From Kitasatospora paranensis (lineage in GTDB: Bacteria; Actinomycetota; Actinomycetes; Streptomycetales; Streptomycetaceae): DNA of 64,000 bases. Positions 37,080-47,154 of this stretch are shown piece by piece; the first letter of the stretch is position 1, and every line of letters starts with the position of its first letter. Both the position numbers and the translations under genes were made by a program. The notes below the pieces were generated by a model. The model was given only the letters and a program-made list of their open reading frames with translations, was not told the origin of the DNA and ran no database searches. Location of the stretch: positions 1 to 64,000 of the forward strand of contig NZ_BAABKV010000001.1 of the NCBI RefSeq assembly GCF_039544005.1, written 5' to 3'.

Positions 37080-37504
37080 CCCTCCCCTCCTCCGCCGACC
37101 TCGCGGCCGACGCCGCGGCCACCGGCATCACCGGCTTCGTCGCCGCCGCCGTGATCAGCCACCACGGCCACGTACTGCTCGTACGCCGCAACCCCGACGA
37201 CTACATGGGAGGCCTGTGGGAGATCCCCTCCGGAACGGTCGAAAACGGCGAGAGCATCCTGGACGCCCTGCACCGGGAAACCCTCGAAGAAACCGGCCTG
37301 ACCATCGACCAGGTCACCGACTACATCGGCCACTTCGACTACACGAACAGCCGCGGAACCACCACCCGCCAGTTCAATTTCGCCGTCACCGTCGCGACCA
37401 CCGAACCCGTGGTCCTCACCGAGCACGACGCCCACCAGTGGGCCCTGCCGGGCGACCTGCCCGAAGTCAGCAACGCGGTCCGCGACCTGCTCACCGCCGC
37501 CTGA
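37076..37504 (+). CDS. Nudix hydrolase
   Basis: A 142-residue Nudix protein with a complete box: G-x5-E-x7-REx2EExGL, read as GTVENGESILDALHR then ETLEETGL. It is last in the operon with the oxidoreductase and aminotransferase. A role in removing a damaged or toxic nucleotide-linked intermediate, or in activating a nucleotide sugar, would fit but is inference. Confidence 0.9.
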   Translation: MTLPSSADLAADAAATGITGFVAAAVISHHGHVLLVRRNPDDYMGGLWEIPSGTVENGESILDALHRETLEETGLTIDQVTDYIGHFDYTNSRGTTTRQFNFAVTVATTEPVVLTEHDAHQWALPGDLPEVSNAVRDLLTAA

Positions 37505-38276
37505 CACTCACACCGCCGCACCGGCGCAGCCAAACGGCGCCTTCTCGACGAGCCGGGCGCTTCCGGTCCGACCACGCACCGTGGAGTATTGCCCGATGAC
37601 GCACCCGGCGGCAGCCGGGCCTGGAACTGTGGCTCAAGCAGGCTCCGGCACGCTTGTGGCGTCTTCTTGCCTGACGGATCAGCAGGGCCGACGCGGTGGG
37701 GCCGGGTTCGCCCGGGCCACGCGCGGACCGATCGAGGCGGGGCCCCGCGCAGCCACGTCGTGGCTTTGCGCGGGCCCTCGCAGGCGGAAACCCATTCCGG
37801 CAGGTCGCGGTGAGGCGGCGAACATCCGGGCGACTCGAATGCGCCCTGCAAGGCCGGCCCTGTCCCCCGGCCCGGCGCGGGGATGAGAAGATCAACATGG
37901 CTCCCGGGCTTCTTGCCATTGCCTGCCCGGGAGCCACTCGCATGTCCGCCCCACGCGCCGTCAGCACCCGGTCCGGACAAGGACGCAGCACCGCCGAGCC
38001 GTTGGGCAGTTGGTCCCCGCCGGTGGCCGGGCCAGTCACCGCCACCTGGCTGGTTCGGGCGCGTGCCGGCCAGGCAACGGGGGCGGCCGGTCTCCGCGGC
38101 CGGCCGCCCCCGAGGATTCGGCTGCGCGGCCGCGGTCGTCCGGGCGCCGGGGTGCGGCGGGCCGGACTGCGCGGCCGCGGGGCGCAGCCGGATGTCGGCC
38201 CCTGTGAGGGGTGGCGGGGCGCTGCCGGGTCCAACGACGGTGCACCGGCCGAGGACACCGGTCCGGGTGCGGCGGT
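37505..38276. other. Non-coding stretch
   Basis: No convincing gene. It contains a hairpin at 37604-37619 and very GC-rich DNA from about 38090 with TGCGCGGCCGCGG repeated at about 38121 and 38167. Confidence 0.5.
37604..37619. terminator. Possible terminator hairpin
   Basis: CCCGGC-GGCA-GCCGGG, 100 bases after the Nudix stop. There is no T-tract, so this is only a candidate. Confidence 0.35.
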
Positions 38277-39326
38277 CTACGGCGCGGGGTCGGAGGGCCG
38301 GGCCGCCGGGGTGTCCGCTGCGGGGCGCCGCGGGGGCGGCACCGGTGTCCGGCCCGCTCGGCCGCCGGCGGCGAGGTGGGCGAGCACGAAGCGCTCCAGG
38401 CCGCTGCCGGGGTGCAGGTAGACGCGGCTACGGGCGGCTTCGATCTGCAGGCCGTTGAGTTCGTTCACCATGGTGGTGGGGATCGGCGCCAGGACGTCGT
38501 GCGGTGACCTGCCAACGAGGAGGTGATGGGGGCCGAGCGGCAGGACGATGGCATTCGAGTCGCCCAGGGCCATGCAGTAGGTGAGGGTGCTCCCGTCCCG
38601 GCGGACGGTCAGGGCCGGTGTGTCGCCGATGAGGAACTGGCCGCTGGCGGGGATCAGGATCTCCAGGCAGCTCTCGCGGATCGCCGCCCTGGTCTTGTGG
38701 AACATCTCCTCGATGCCGATCCGCAGGTTGTACCCGCTCAGCTCGTCGTCGCGGACGGTCCGCATGAGGTCCTCCGCCCACATCGCCAGGGTCTGGGGGT
38801 CGGCGACGTGTTCGCCGCTGTGCTTCAGGTAGTCGGCGCGCAGCAGGTCGGCGTGGACGGTGAGCAGCTTGGTGCGCTGACGCTCGTAGAGCGCGGCGAA
38901 GATCTGGTCGTGGAGAGCGCGGTAGTGCAGGGAGCGGGCCCAGTGCAGGGCGATGAAGTCCTTCAGTACGAGGACGTACTCCTCGTGCTCGAAGATGTCG
39001 CCGCGTTCCACCGCGTCGGCGGCGGCCGGCAGCAGGTTCTCGACCCGGCTCCAGACCTCCTCCAGCGAGGCGGAGGCAAACGGCACGAAGTCCGGCACCG
39101 TGCCGCAGGTCTTGATGCTCCTGGTCCTGTGCCGGTTCGTGGGGCGGTCCAGGTCGAACGAGTAGACCTGGTGCCCCGCGCTGCCGGCGTGCGCCGCGAA
39201 GCGTTTGAGCAGCACCCGGGAGACGACGTGCTGGTTCACCACCGGCGCACGTCCGTCCGCGCGGAGCGTCTCGATCCGGGTCTGCGTCCGCTCGGCGGCA
39301 GACCGCCAGTTGGGCTGCTCGTTCAT
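38277..39326 (-). CDS. DUF4238 family protein, copy 1
   Basis: A 349-residue protein of the DUF4238 family. VVNQHVVSRVLLKRFAAH is the family's N-terminal signature, followed by a helical middle (ERGDIFEHEEYVLVLKDFIA) and a C-terminal FLIGDTPAL strand. Function is unknown. It is a tandem paralogue of the next gene; near-identical blocks include TCGTVPDFVPFASASLEEVW. Both lie directly downstream of the TniA/TniB module on the same strand and may be its cargo. Confidence 0.8.
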   Translation of the reverse strand: MNEQPNWRSAAERTQTRIETLRADGRAPVVNQHVVSRVLLKRFAAHAGSAGHQVYSFDLDRPTNRHRTRSIKTCGTVPDFVPFASASLEEVWSRVENLLPAAADAVERGDIFEHEEYVLVLKDFIALHWARSLHYRALHDQIFAALYERQRTKLLTVHADLLRADYLKHSGEHVADPQTLAMWAEDLMRTVRDDELSGYNLRIGIEEMFHKTRAAIRESCLEILIPASGQFLIGDTPALTVRRDGSTLTYCMALGDSNAIVLPLGPHHLLVGRSPHDVLAPIPTTMVNELNGLQIEAARSRVYLHPGSGLERFVLAHLAAGGRAGRTPVPPPRRPAADTPAARPSDPAP

Positions 39327-39447
39327 CCGCCCAGTCTCCCGGACGGGAGCGACAGACCCGCCCGCCGGCGGAAGACCGCCCTGCCCGGCCCGGCCGGGAG
39401 CCGGGGCGCAGCAGGCGGGCGGCCGTGGCTGCCCCGGGTGCGGGGGT

Positions 39448-40464
39448 CTACGGTGTGGTGCCTGCGTCGCGTCGCGGGGGCTCCAGCGGTGTCCGGTCCG
39501 CCCGGCCGCCGGCGGCGAGGTGCGCGCGCACGAAGTGCTCCAGGCCGCTGCCGGGGTGCAGGTAGACGCGGCTGTAGGCCGCCTCGACCTGCAGCGTGTT
39601 GAGGCAGTCCACCATGTCGGCGGGGATCGCGGCCATGTCGTTGCTCGGTGCCCTGCCGACGAGGAGGTGCTTGCGGCCGAACGGCAGGACGATGGCGGCG
39701 GAGTCCTCCAGGGCCGTGACGCAGGAGAGCACGGTTCCCTCCCGGCGGACGGGCAGGGCCGGGATGTCGCCGATGAGGAACTCGCCGCTCTTTGGGGTGA
39801 CGATCTCCAGGCAGGTCTCCCGGATCGCCGTCCTGAGCTCGCCGAACATCCTCTCGATGCTGACTCTCAGGTCGGCCCCGCTCCGGAGGTTGTCGGTGAA
39901 CGGCTGCATGAGCCGGGCGCCGATGGCCTCCCGGGCCCCCTTGGCTGCGACGTACAGGCCGGTGTGCTGCCGGTAGGTGGCGCGCAGCCGGTCGGTGGGT
40001 ATGGCGGCCAGGGCATCCCACGCCCGCTCGTAGGCTGCCGCGGCGGCGCGGTAGTGCATCGCGAGGTAGTGCAGGGAGCGGGCCCGGTGCAGGGCGATGA
40101 AGTCCTTCAGCGTGAGGATGTGCTCCTCGTGCTCGAAGATGTCGCCGCGCTCCACCGCGTCGGCGGCGGTCGGCAGCAGGTTCTCGACCCGGCTCCAGAC
40201 CTCCTCCAATGAGGCGGAGGCAAAGGGCACGAAGTCCGGCACCGTGCCGCACGTCTTGGTCGATCCGGGTCTGTGCCGGTTCGCGGGGTGGTGGAGGTCG
40301 AAGGAGATGACCCGGTCGTTTGCCGCGAAGCGCTTGAGCAGGACCCGGGAGACGACGTGCTGATTCACCACCCGCCGTTGTCCCTCCGGCTGCAGCTCCT
40401 CGATCTGGGCCAGGATCCGTTCGGCCTCGACGGCACGCTGTCCACGTTGTTCGGGTACGTCCAT
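39448..40464 (-). CDS. DUF4238 family protein, copy 2
   Basis: A 338-residue paralogue of copy 1. NQHVVSRVLLKRFA, TCGTVPDFVPFASASLEEVW and YLHPGSGLEHFVRAHLAAGG are shared almost unchanged. The middle (about residues 130-190) has diverged strongly. It begins eight bases after the stop of the unknown protein of the transposition module, so it is probably in the same operon. The mix of frozen and drifted blocks suggests duplication with specialised middles. Confidence 0.8.
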   Translation of the reverse strand: MDVPEQRGQRAVEAERILAQIEELQPEGQRRVVNQHVVSRVLLKRFAANDRVISFDLHHPANRHRPGSTKTCGTVPDFVPFASASLEEVWSRVENLLPTAADAVERGDIFEHEEHILTLKDFIALHRARSLHYLAMHYRAAAAAYERAWDALAAIPTDRLRATYRQHTGLYVAAKGAREAIGARLMQPFTDNLRSGADLRVSIERMFGELRTAIRETCLEIVTPKSGEFLIGDIPALPVRREGTVLSCVTALEDSAAIVLPFGRKHLLVGRAPSNDMAAIPADMVDCLNTLQVEAAYSRVYLHPGSGLEHFVRAHLAAGGRADRTPLEPPRRDAGTTP

Positions 40465-40472
40465 CCGACTGG

Positions 40473-41503
40473 TCAGGCACGAACGCGAAGTCCGCAGGTG
40501 GTGGCCATGGCGCTCAGGCGGTCCGCGCGAATCCCGGCGAACAGCCGCGCGCCGGGCCCGGCGTCCTCCAGGTGGCGGTAGTGCGCTGCGGCCAACAGGT
40601 GGGGGCGCAGCCGGGCCGGGATACGGAAGGTCTCCCGCGTCCCGTGGCGGCTGACGGGTCCCGGGCCGGGCGAGGCTGCCATCGGCAGCGCCAGTGCGTC
40701 GCCGCGGGGGTGAGGTCCTGCAGGCGTGCGCCGCGCAGAAGATGTGGCGAGGCGCCGGTGGTCCAGGCCGCGGTGAGTGCCGCGGCGTAGAGCGGGTGGG
40801 GGATGTGACGGCGGATCCTCTCCAGGACCACGGCCGGGGGCAGGGCTGCGACGGGCGTGTCCCAGCCCGGGATCAGGATCCGGGCGCGGGGCGGCCTGCC
40901 CGGGCAACGGCATGCGCGGACGAAGGGTGTGTGGAATGCCTCGCGAGCGGCGTGGAGGGTGTCGACGACACGGTGGTTAACGCTGTTGAGCAGGCGCTCC
41001 AGGTCTCGCCCTAGGGCTGGGGCATGCCAGACGACGGTGAGGGCGGCGCCGGTGGCGGCGTGCAGGTCCAGCAGGTAGTGCAGGCGGAGGCGGGGTAGGT
41101 GCGAGCGCAGAACGATCACGTGACGGATGCCCTCGGCCCACATCCATGCACGTACTGCACGCTCTGCCGCTGCCTCCTGCGCCAGACCCTGCGTCCTCAG
41201 GTTGACCACCGACCTGCCGAGGGCGGTGAGGTGGTCGTGGAGAAGGACATCGGTTCGAGCCGTGCCCACGGTGGGGTGGATGGTGATGCATCCGGCCCGG
41301 GGTCGGGAGGCGGCGAGGGCCGCGGCGGTGAAGCGGGCGTCGTCGCCGCGGTCCAGGACCACCGTCACCGGTGGCAGAGCGCGCCGCTTCGACGCCGGCA
41401 GGACCAGGGCAGGGTCCACCAGCAGGTCGATGGGCAGGTCGCGCGCCGTCATCGCGACTGGTCCGGTCGGTGGCAGGCATCGCTCGCACGCAGGCTCGTC
41501 CAC
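40473..41503 (-). CDS. Unknown third protein of the TniA-TniB module (one frame break)
   Basis: About 343 residues after repair. It occupies the place that TniQ has in Tn5053-type operons but lacks TniQ motifs. The first half is alpha/beta (LPPVTVVLDRGDDARFTAAA, RHVIVLRSHLPRLRLHYLLD). The second is helical (GASPHLLRGARLQDLTPAAT), then after the break near 40670 RIPARLRPHLLAAAHYRHLE. One added C restores the frame. The last part recalls the helical repeats of recombinase-like proteins, weakly. Starts at GTG 41503 or ATG 41452 are both possible, with no good ribosome-binding site. Confidence 0.6.
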
Positions 41504-41574
41504 AGTTTCCGGCGTGCTGACACCCGCGGGGCTTCTTGGGCCGGCGGCGCCGCGCACGGGAGGCGGGTGGTGGC

Positions 41575-42329
41575 TCACAGCCGACTGAAGGCCCAGCCGA
41601 GCACCTCGCTGTCCACCCGCTCCCGGCCGGTGCGCTCCAGGCCGAGGCGCACGTGCGCGGTCAGCTGGGCCCAGGCTCGGAAGTTGCCGTGCGCGGCGTG
41701 CTGGTCGGCGGAGGCGATGGCGGCCGGGTCGGCGTCGGCCCACACCGGGTGGAACAGCGGGATGACGGCCTGGACTTCCTCGGGCGTGAGGCGGGTGAAG
41801 TGCTGCCAGATGAAGATGCGGGAGGAGAGCATCGGTTCGCGGCGCAGCACCTGGTGGCAGCCCTCGCCGCCGACGAAGATGATGGCGAGCTGGGTGTAGG
41901 GGTCGTCCCACAGGTAGCGGAAGTACTCGAAGGTCTCGCCGCTGAGCCACTGGGCCTCGTCGACGACGAGGGTTCGGGGGTGAGGGCGAGGGCTTGGCGC
42001 AGCAGGGCGTCGAACTCGCTGGGGCCGCGGGGCGGGGTTCCGGGCAGGTCGAGAGCGGCGAAGAGTTCGTGGCGGGCGGCGCGTGGGGTGGGGCGTACGC
42101 GGAAGGTGATGCGGCGGACGTCCTGGGCGGGGTCGAGGTCGCGCAGGCAGGTGTTGACGGCCAGGGTTTTGCCGAAGCCGGCGCCGCCGTGGACGCACAT
42201 CATTGCGCGGGCGTTGATGGTGTCGGCGAGGTTGTCGCGGGCGGCGAGCAGGGCGCGGGTGGTGACGACCTGGGCGCCGGGCAGGCGCAGGTACTGGTCG
42301 CTGGCCTGGGGTGGCAGGAGTCCGGTCAC
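41575..42329 (-). CDS. tniB: TniB-type AAA+ ATPase (one frame break)
   Basis: About 251 residues after repair. Walker A is GGAGFGKT. The frame breaks near 41978 in a C run, and one added C gives TPRTLVVDEAQWL, the Walker B. HGNFRAWAQLTAHV near the end is the C-terminal sensor region typical of this group. It should activate the DDE transposase and choose targets. The GTG start overlaps the tniA stop as GTGA. Confidence 0.8.
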
Positions 42330-43987
42330 GGGGTCTTCTTTCCGGTCGGGTCGGCGGCGGGGCTGGCGGTGAGTAGGCCGGGCGGGGTGTTCCAGTGCGC
42401 GGGTGGGGCGGTGGGTGGGATGAGGTCGGGTCGGGCGAGGGCAGTCAGGTCGGTGTGGGTGGAGGCGGCCAGTTCGCGGCCGGCCTCGGCGGCGGTCAGC
42501 GGGTCGATCGGTCGGGGCGCCGAGGGCTCGGTGGTGGCGCCATGACGCTCGTTGCGGGCGCGCTGGGCGTTCTCGAGGTCCTTAGCAAGGCGGCGGGTAC
42601 GGGCGGCGCGGGCGCGGCGCACTGCCGCGATCTGCTCGCGGGTGGCTTCGTCGGCGAGGTGGGCGGTGGTCAGGTGGCGGCCGGTAGTGGGGTCGAAGAG
42701 TTCGATCTCGTGCCGGTGGTGGGGCATGTACCGCACGCTCACCCTGGTTCCGGCGCGGCCGGTCATCCACGGGGAGACGTAGAAGCGGCCCTTGAACTTC
42801 ACCCCGCGGGTGGTGACCAGGCGGGACCCGGCCCGATCGTCCTCGAGGGTAAAGGACCACAGATCGGCTGGCGGGATGTCCCGTATCGGTGTGGGGTCCT
42901 CCTGCCACGCCTCAAGCGGGGTCCTGCCGCGCAGCGGGGCCGGGCGGTGTTCGGTGTTCCACCAGGTCACCCAGGTGAGCAGGCCCGCGGTGAACTCCTC
43001 GAACGACAGCAGAGCGCTTCGGTCGACCGGCTGCGGTCGGCGTCCCGGGCGGGGCTGGTGGGCGTAGCCGGGCAGCGCGGCCAGGTGCATCCGTTCCACC
43101 GAGCGGTTCAGCCCCTCCACCGTGCCCTTCAGGTGGGGCGTGTAGGCGGGCAGGGGCTCGACGGTGACGGCCAGGGCGCCGAACGCCGCCGTCACCGTAC
43201 GGGAGAGGAAGTCCTTGCCTCGGTCGATCCGCACCTTCTCCGGCAGGCCACCCACCGGCCCGTAAGGGCTGGTGCGCAGCACCGCCGAACGCAGGGCCAC
43301 GAGGACCGACTCACGGGAGGGATAGCCCGGGGTGACCGCCACGCCCGCGATCGCGTCCGTCGCGCAGTCGACGAACCAGGTGATCCATGGCCTGCGCTCC
43401 TGTCCGTCCACGAGCACGAGAACGGGGGCCTGCACGTGGTCCGCTTCCCACACCTGATTGCGGTGCCCGCGAGGCCGGGTCAGGAACACATCGTGCTTGC
43501 GGGCCGCGCGCTCCCCCGCCGTCAGCCCCGCCCGCTCCCCCGCGCTCAGGTCCCGCTGGATCGCCCGGTGCAGGGTCGGCAGCGACGGGGGTGCGGCGGG
43601 AGGCTGCTGTCGGGCGGCCCTGGCGGCGAGCTCGCGGTGCACCGCGGCGACATTGCCTTTCCAGAGGGCCAGCAGGTGGCGGACCTCTGGCGTGATGGTG
43701 AACCGGGTGCTGCTCTGGGCACGGGAGCCGGGTTCACGGGCCGCGGCCGGATCCCGTCCGGCGGCGGCCAGCCACCGCCACACCGTGCGCTCCGTCACCT
43801 CCAGGCACTGCGCGACCGTCCGAACCTGCCCCGTCGTCAGGGCGCCCTCCTCCCGCAGCGCCAGCAGGCGGCGCAGTGCCGGCCCGCGCAACGCGGCCAG
43901 AGATGCCTCTGGCAGGACGGCATCGGCCGGCCAGTCGGCGGCGACGGTGTCCTCGGGTACAGGTACGGGCTCTGGTGGATCGATCAT
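42326..43987 (-). CDS. tniA: TniA-type DDE transposase
   Basis: A 553-residue Mu/Tn7-type transposase. The N-terminal HTH (GQVRTVAQCLEVTERTVWRW) is followed by a second DNA-binding region and the catalytic core: D183 (EADHVQ), D255 (VRIDRGKDF) and E291 (GTVEGLNRS), D to E separated by 35. The C-terminal beta domain (GVKFKGRFYVSPWMTG) and basic tail follow. AGGAGA precedes the ATG at 43987. It is only distantly related to the transposase at 24251, so the window holds two independent modules. Confidence 0.88.
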   Translation of the reverse strand: MIDPPEPVPVPEDTVAADWPADAVLPEASLAALRGPALRRLLALREEGALTTGQVRTVAQCLEVTERTVWRWLAAAGRDPAAAREPGSRAQSSTRFTITPEVRHLLALWKGNVAAVHRELAARAARQQPPAAPPSLPTLHRAIQRDLSAGERAGLTAGERAARKHDVFLTRPRGHRNQVWEADHVQAPVLVLVDGQERRPWITWFVDCATDAIAGVAVTPGYPSRESVLVALRSAVLRTSPYGPVGGLPEKVRIDRGKDFLSRTVTAAFGALAVTVEPLPAYTPHLKGTVEGLNRSVERMHLAALPGYAHQPRPGRRPQPVDRSALLSFEEFTAGLLTWVTWWNTEHRPAPLRGRTPLEAWQEDPTPIRDIPPADLWSFTLEDDRAGSRLVTTRGVKFKGRFYVSPWMTGRAGTRVSVRYMPHHRHEIELFDPTTGRHLTTAHLADEATREQIAAVRRARAARTRRLAKDLENAQRARNERHGATTEPSAPRPIDPLTAAEAGRELAASTHTDLTALARPDLIPPTAPPAHWNTPPGLLTASPAADPTGKKTP

Positions 43988-44092
43988 GTTCTCCTGCCTT
44001 CCTCGGGCCGTTGGCACCACCGCGCGGTGGCCATCCGGCGTTCCGGTGCCGGCCAGCTGTCGCTGCCGGTTTCGTCACGGGGGCGGCGGCCG

Positions 44093-45333
44093 TCACACCG
44101 GTCCGGTGAGGCGGGCGCAGACTCTCTCCAGGAGCGGGCGGTCGACCACCGCGCGGGCCTGGCCGTAGACCTCCGCAGTCAGATGCGAGGTGACCTTCGC
44201 CCAGGTCCGGAAATTGCCGTGCCCGACGTGCTCCTCCACCCACGCCATGTCCACGGGTGCCACCTGTCCCCACAGCGGGTGGAACGCCTCCATCACCGGC
44301 CTGACCGCGGCCTGGCCCAGGCGCGGCACCAGCTCCCAGGTCAGCACCCGTGATGCCAGCGCCGGCACCCTGCGCAGGGCGCGCTCGGCCCCCGCGCCAG
44401 CGAGGAGCAGCGCGACGTCCGTGTCCGGGTGGTCCCACAACTGCCGCAGGAACTCCAGCGCCGGAACAGGCAGACGCTGCGCCTCGTCCAGGACCAGGAC
44501 CCTGGGCTGGCGCAGCGCGTCCAGGAGCATCAGGTCCGCCGCGCCGGTGGCGTGCGGCAGCCGTTTCAGCTCCAGGGCGTCGGCCAGCACCCGGCGCAGT
44601 TCCGGCACCGATGGGTGCACCCCGACATGGACCCGGCGGACCCGGACCGGTTCCGGCAGCTGGGACAGGGCGTACTGCAGGGCCACCGTCTTGCCGTGGC
44701 CGGCATCCCCGTACAGGCACGCCACCGCACCCACCGCCGTAGCGTGCGCGACGCACTGCACCACCGAGGCGACCGAGGGGTGGCAACGACCCGCGCGCCG
44801 GGCACCAGAACCGGCACCTTGGCCAGGCGGGTCTGCTCGCGCAGGAACACCCGACCGCCCAGACCCGCGCCGCTGACCGTGCCCAGGCCCAACTCGCTCA
44901 GCGGATCCGGGCGCAGCGGCTCGGCAAGACTCGGTTCCCGCTCGACGACCAGCAACCGCCCCGCCAGGCGGTCACGGCGCACCACCCGGTGCAACGTTCC
45001 CAAAGTCGGCACGGCGGTGCTCGAGCCGGCGGCGGCAGCGAGCATACGGCGCCGCAGTTCCGCGACGTTCCCGCCCACTTCCGCCAGCAGTGCCCATGTC
45101 TCGTCCGGCATTGCGTAGCCCTGGCGCGCAGGCTTCCTGACGACCTCACCAGTTGCCTTCGCTTCCGCCAGCCACCGCCACACCGTGCGCACCGACACAC
45201 CCACCGTGTCAGCCACCGCCCGCACATGCAACGACGTCAACTCCCCGGCCACCTGCCGCTCCACCAGACGCCGTACCACCAACGCACGCGGCAGCACCCG
45301 CCCCGAACGTCCACCGGCGCCGTCATCTCCCAT
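44093..45333 (-). CDS. HTH-AAA+ fusion: TniA-like N-terminus joined to a TniB-like ATPase (one frame break)
   Basis: About 413 residues after repair. The first 130 residues copy the layout of the TniA N-terminus: SLHVRAVADTVGVSVRTVWR, then VGGNVAELRRRML, then PTLGTLHRVVRRD. There is no DDE core. After a linker with GGRVFLREQTRLAKV comes a TniB-type ATPase with Walker A YGDAGHGKT, Walker B VLVLDEAQRL and HGNFRTWAKVTSHL. The frame breaks near 44778 in a C run, and one added C joins RVVATP to SVASVVQCV. It lies about 105 bases before tniA on the same strand. It could be a natural fusion or the scar of a deletion between tniA and tniB. Confidence 0.7.
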
Positions 45334-45690
45334 ACCGGGGATCAAACCCGCACACCACCAGCACCGGCATCAGATCTGTCGAACCCATGACAGCACTACC
45401 GGCGGTGCGATAAAGCCCCACGACAGCAAACCCAACCGCCAACCTCTCGCCACGTGACAGTCAGCCCGCCAGCCGCTCACCCACACCAAAGACACCTTGA
45501 CCAGCAGAAGCCTGGCCCTCATGCCCTACAGCACAACCGACTCTCATCACCACTGACACCACGCTGAGAAATCGCATGCCACTCGATCCTGATCAGTGGC
45601 AGGGGCTTCCGGCGCCGTGGAGCCGCGAACTGCCGTGTCAGCGCGGGGGCCTACCGTTGCCGGCATGGAACCGACCGGACGGGATTCGAG
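45334..45690. other. Non-coding stretch
   Basis: No gene. TGACA occurs at about 45456 and 45554, either of which could be a terminus of the second transposition module. I found no matching left end. Confidence 0.4.
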
Positions 45691-46307
45691 ATGGCACTGA
45701 CCTTGGACGAAGCCGTGGCGCAGCTCGGCCACCGGCTTTCCCCCAAGCGGCGTTCAGCTGCTGCACGCCTGCGCCGGCTTGCCGATCCCGCTGCGGGTCC
45801 GTCGCTGCTGGACGCCCTCCAGCGGGAGGTCCGCGACACCCGTACATGGGAAACCCAATACCAGATGGTCATGGCCCTCGGGGCATGTGGCCACCGGCCT
45901 GCCCTCGGTCTGATCCGGGAACTCGCCCAGCGCCCCTTCGAGGCGACCATGGTGTACGTCGCGCTCGGCGATGCCATCATCCGGCTGAGCACTCCACAGG
46001 ACACGGCCCATCCCCTGCGATGGTGCCTGGAGGCCGGTACCCCGATGCTTGCCGACGGTGCCCTGCGCGCCGTCGCCATGCAGCGACTCCCCCTGGACAC
46101 GGCCACGATCGACTACGTCCTCGACTTCCTCGACCCTCTGGCCCCCCACGACGGCGCCCGGTTCCGGGCCGCTGCCGCCGCAGCGGGATGGACCGGTTCC
46201 CGGGTCGGGGAGTTCCTCCAGGGATGCGCCGCCGGCCCCGGGCCGACGTGGCCGGCGCAGCCGCCTCGTCCCTGCAGGGCAAGTACCAGACCTACTCCGT
46301 CTTGTAG
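45691..46307 (+). CDS. HEAT-repeat protein (one frame break)
   Basis: About 205 residues after repair, built of paired helices with repeats such as YQMVMALGACGHRPALGLI and VYVALGDAIIRLS, as in HEAT-like scaffold proteins. The frame breaks near 46244. One added C gives PDVAGAAASSLQGKYQTYSV and a natural stop at 46307. Probably a protein-protein scaffold, partner unknown. Confidence 0.7.
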
Positions 46308-46365
46308 AGACCCGCCCTGAAGGAAATTCAGCGGTCGAGATCGCTTGTCGAACGGTCAGGATCAC

Positions 46366-46814
46366 ATGTCGCAGGACAAGGACCAGGCGCTGCGCCGCGA
46401 ACGCGAGCTCGCCGAGCAGGAAGCCGAACGGCAGTACCAGGCCGCGCAGGCCGCCGAACTCGCCGTCGCCAGGAGCTGGTGGACCCGCCTCACCCCGGCC
46501 CAGCGGGAGGGACTGGCCGCCGCGGTGAACCGGCAGGCCTGGAAGGAGATGACCGCCCGGGCCGGGACCGCACTCGGCGAGATCGCGCCGCAGTTCGCCT
46601 ACGGCTGGCCCGCCCGGACCGCCGGCAGCCGGCGCGGCATCTACGGCATCGTCCGGCCCTGCCCCGCGCTCGTCGCCCACTGCCCCAGCTGCTCACCATG
46701 CGGGTCTTCGCACGAAACGCCCGGGAAGCGCGCGAGCTGGCCGCGGCCAGCCTCGACCCCGCACGCATCACCCACGTCGACCTCGCCGACCACGAGCAGG
46801 ACACCCTCTGCTGA
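46366..46814 (+). CDS. Hypothetical protein (one frame break)
   Basis: About 149 residues after repair. A charged N-terminal helix (RRERELAEQEAERQYQAAQA) leads to SWWTRLTPAQREGLAAAV and RGIYGIVRPCPALVAHCP. One added C near 46685 joins this to QLLTMRVFARNAREARELAA and a stop at 46814. It may follow the HEAT gene in one transcript. Family not recognised. Confidence 0.55.
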
Positions 46815-46893
46815 CCCGTCCGCACCGGCCCGCAGCGGCCGGGCGGGCCTCGCCCCCAAAGCCGGACGCCGCGCCGCACCCGAGGACGGTCGG

Positions 46894-47094
46894 ATGGTGG
46901 GCTACTCGTGGGCCGTGGTCAACGGCAACCGCGAAGGTCGCTCGCACGACAGCCGGGGAAAGAGCGCCGACGACGACCGGAGCGGGATCCGGGCCGTGGT
47001 CGAGGCGATCGTCCGGGCCTTCGACGAACGAGGGGATGCGCCGGCCGGCGGCGGCCGTCCGTCACCCGACTCGGGCCGGGGGCGGCGCGGGTGA
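46894..47094 (+). CDS. Possible small protein
   Basis: A 66-residue frame starting MVGYSWAVVNGNREGRSHDS with GAGGACGG before the ATG. It carries a helical stretch (RAVVEAIVRAFDERG). Weak evidence, no family. Confidence 0.35.
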   Translation: MVGYSWAVVNGNREGRSHDSRGKSADDDRSGIRAVVEAIVRAFDERGDAPAGGGRPSPDSGRGRRG

Positions 47095-47154
47095 CCGCGT
47101 TCTGAATGCCGGGTGGGCCGGGACGGCTCGCCGTCCCGGCCCACCCTGGGTGTC

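Noticed and set aside
37491-38258. A 255-residue minus-strand frame
   Set aside because: Arg/Pro/Ser-rich chance translation overlapping non-coding DNA after the Nudix gene.
45456-45558. TGACA motifs as the right end of the second transposition module
   Set aside because: No repeat motif behind them and no matching left end or duplication was found, so module boundaries are left open.
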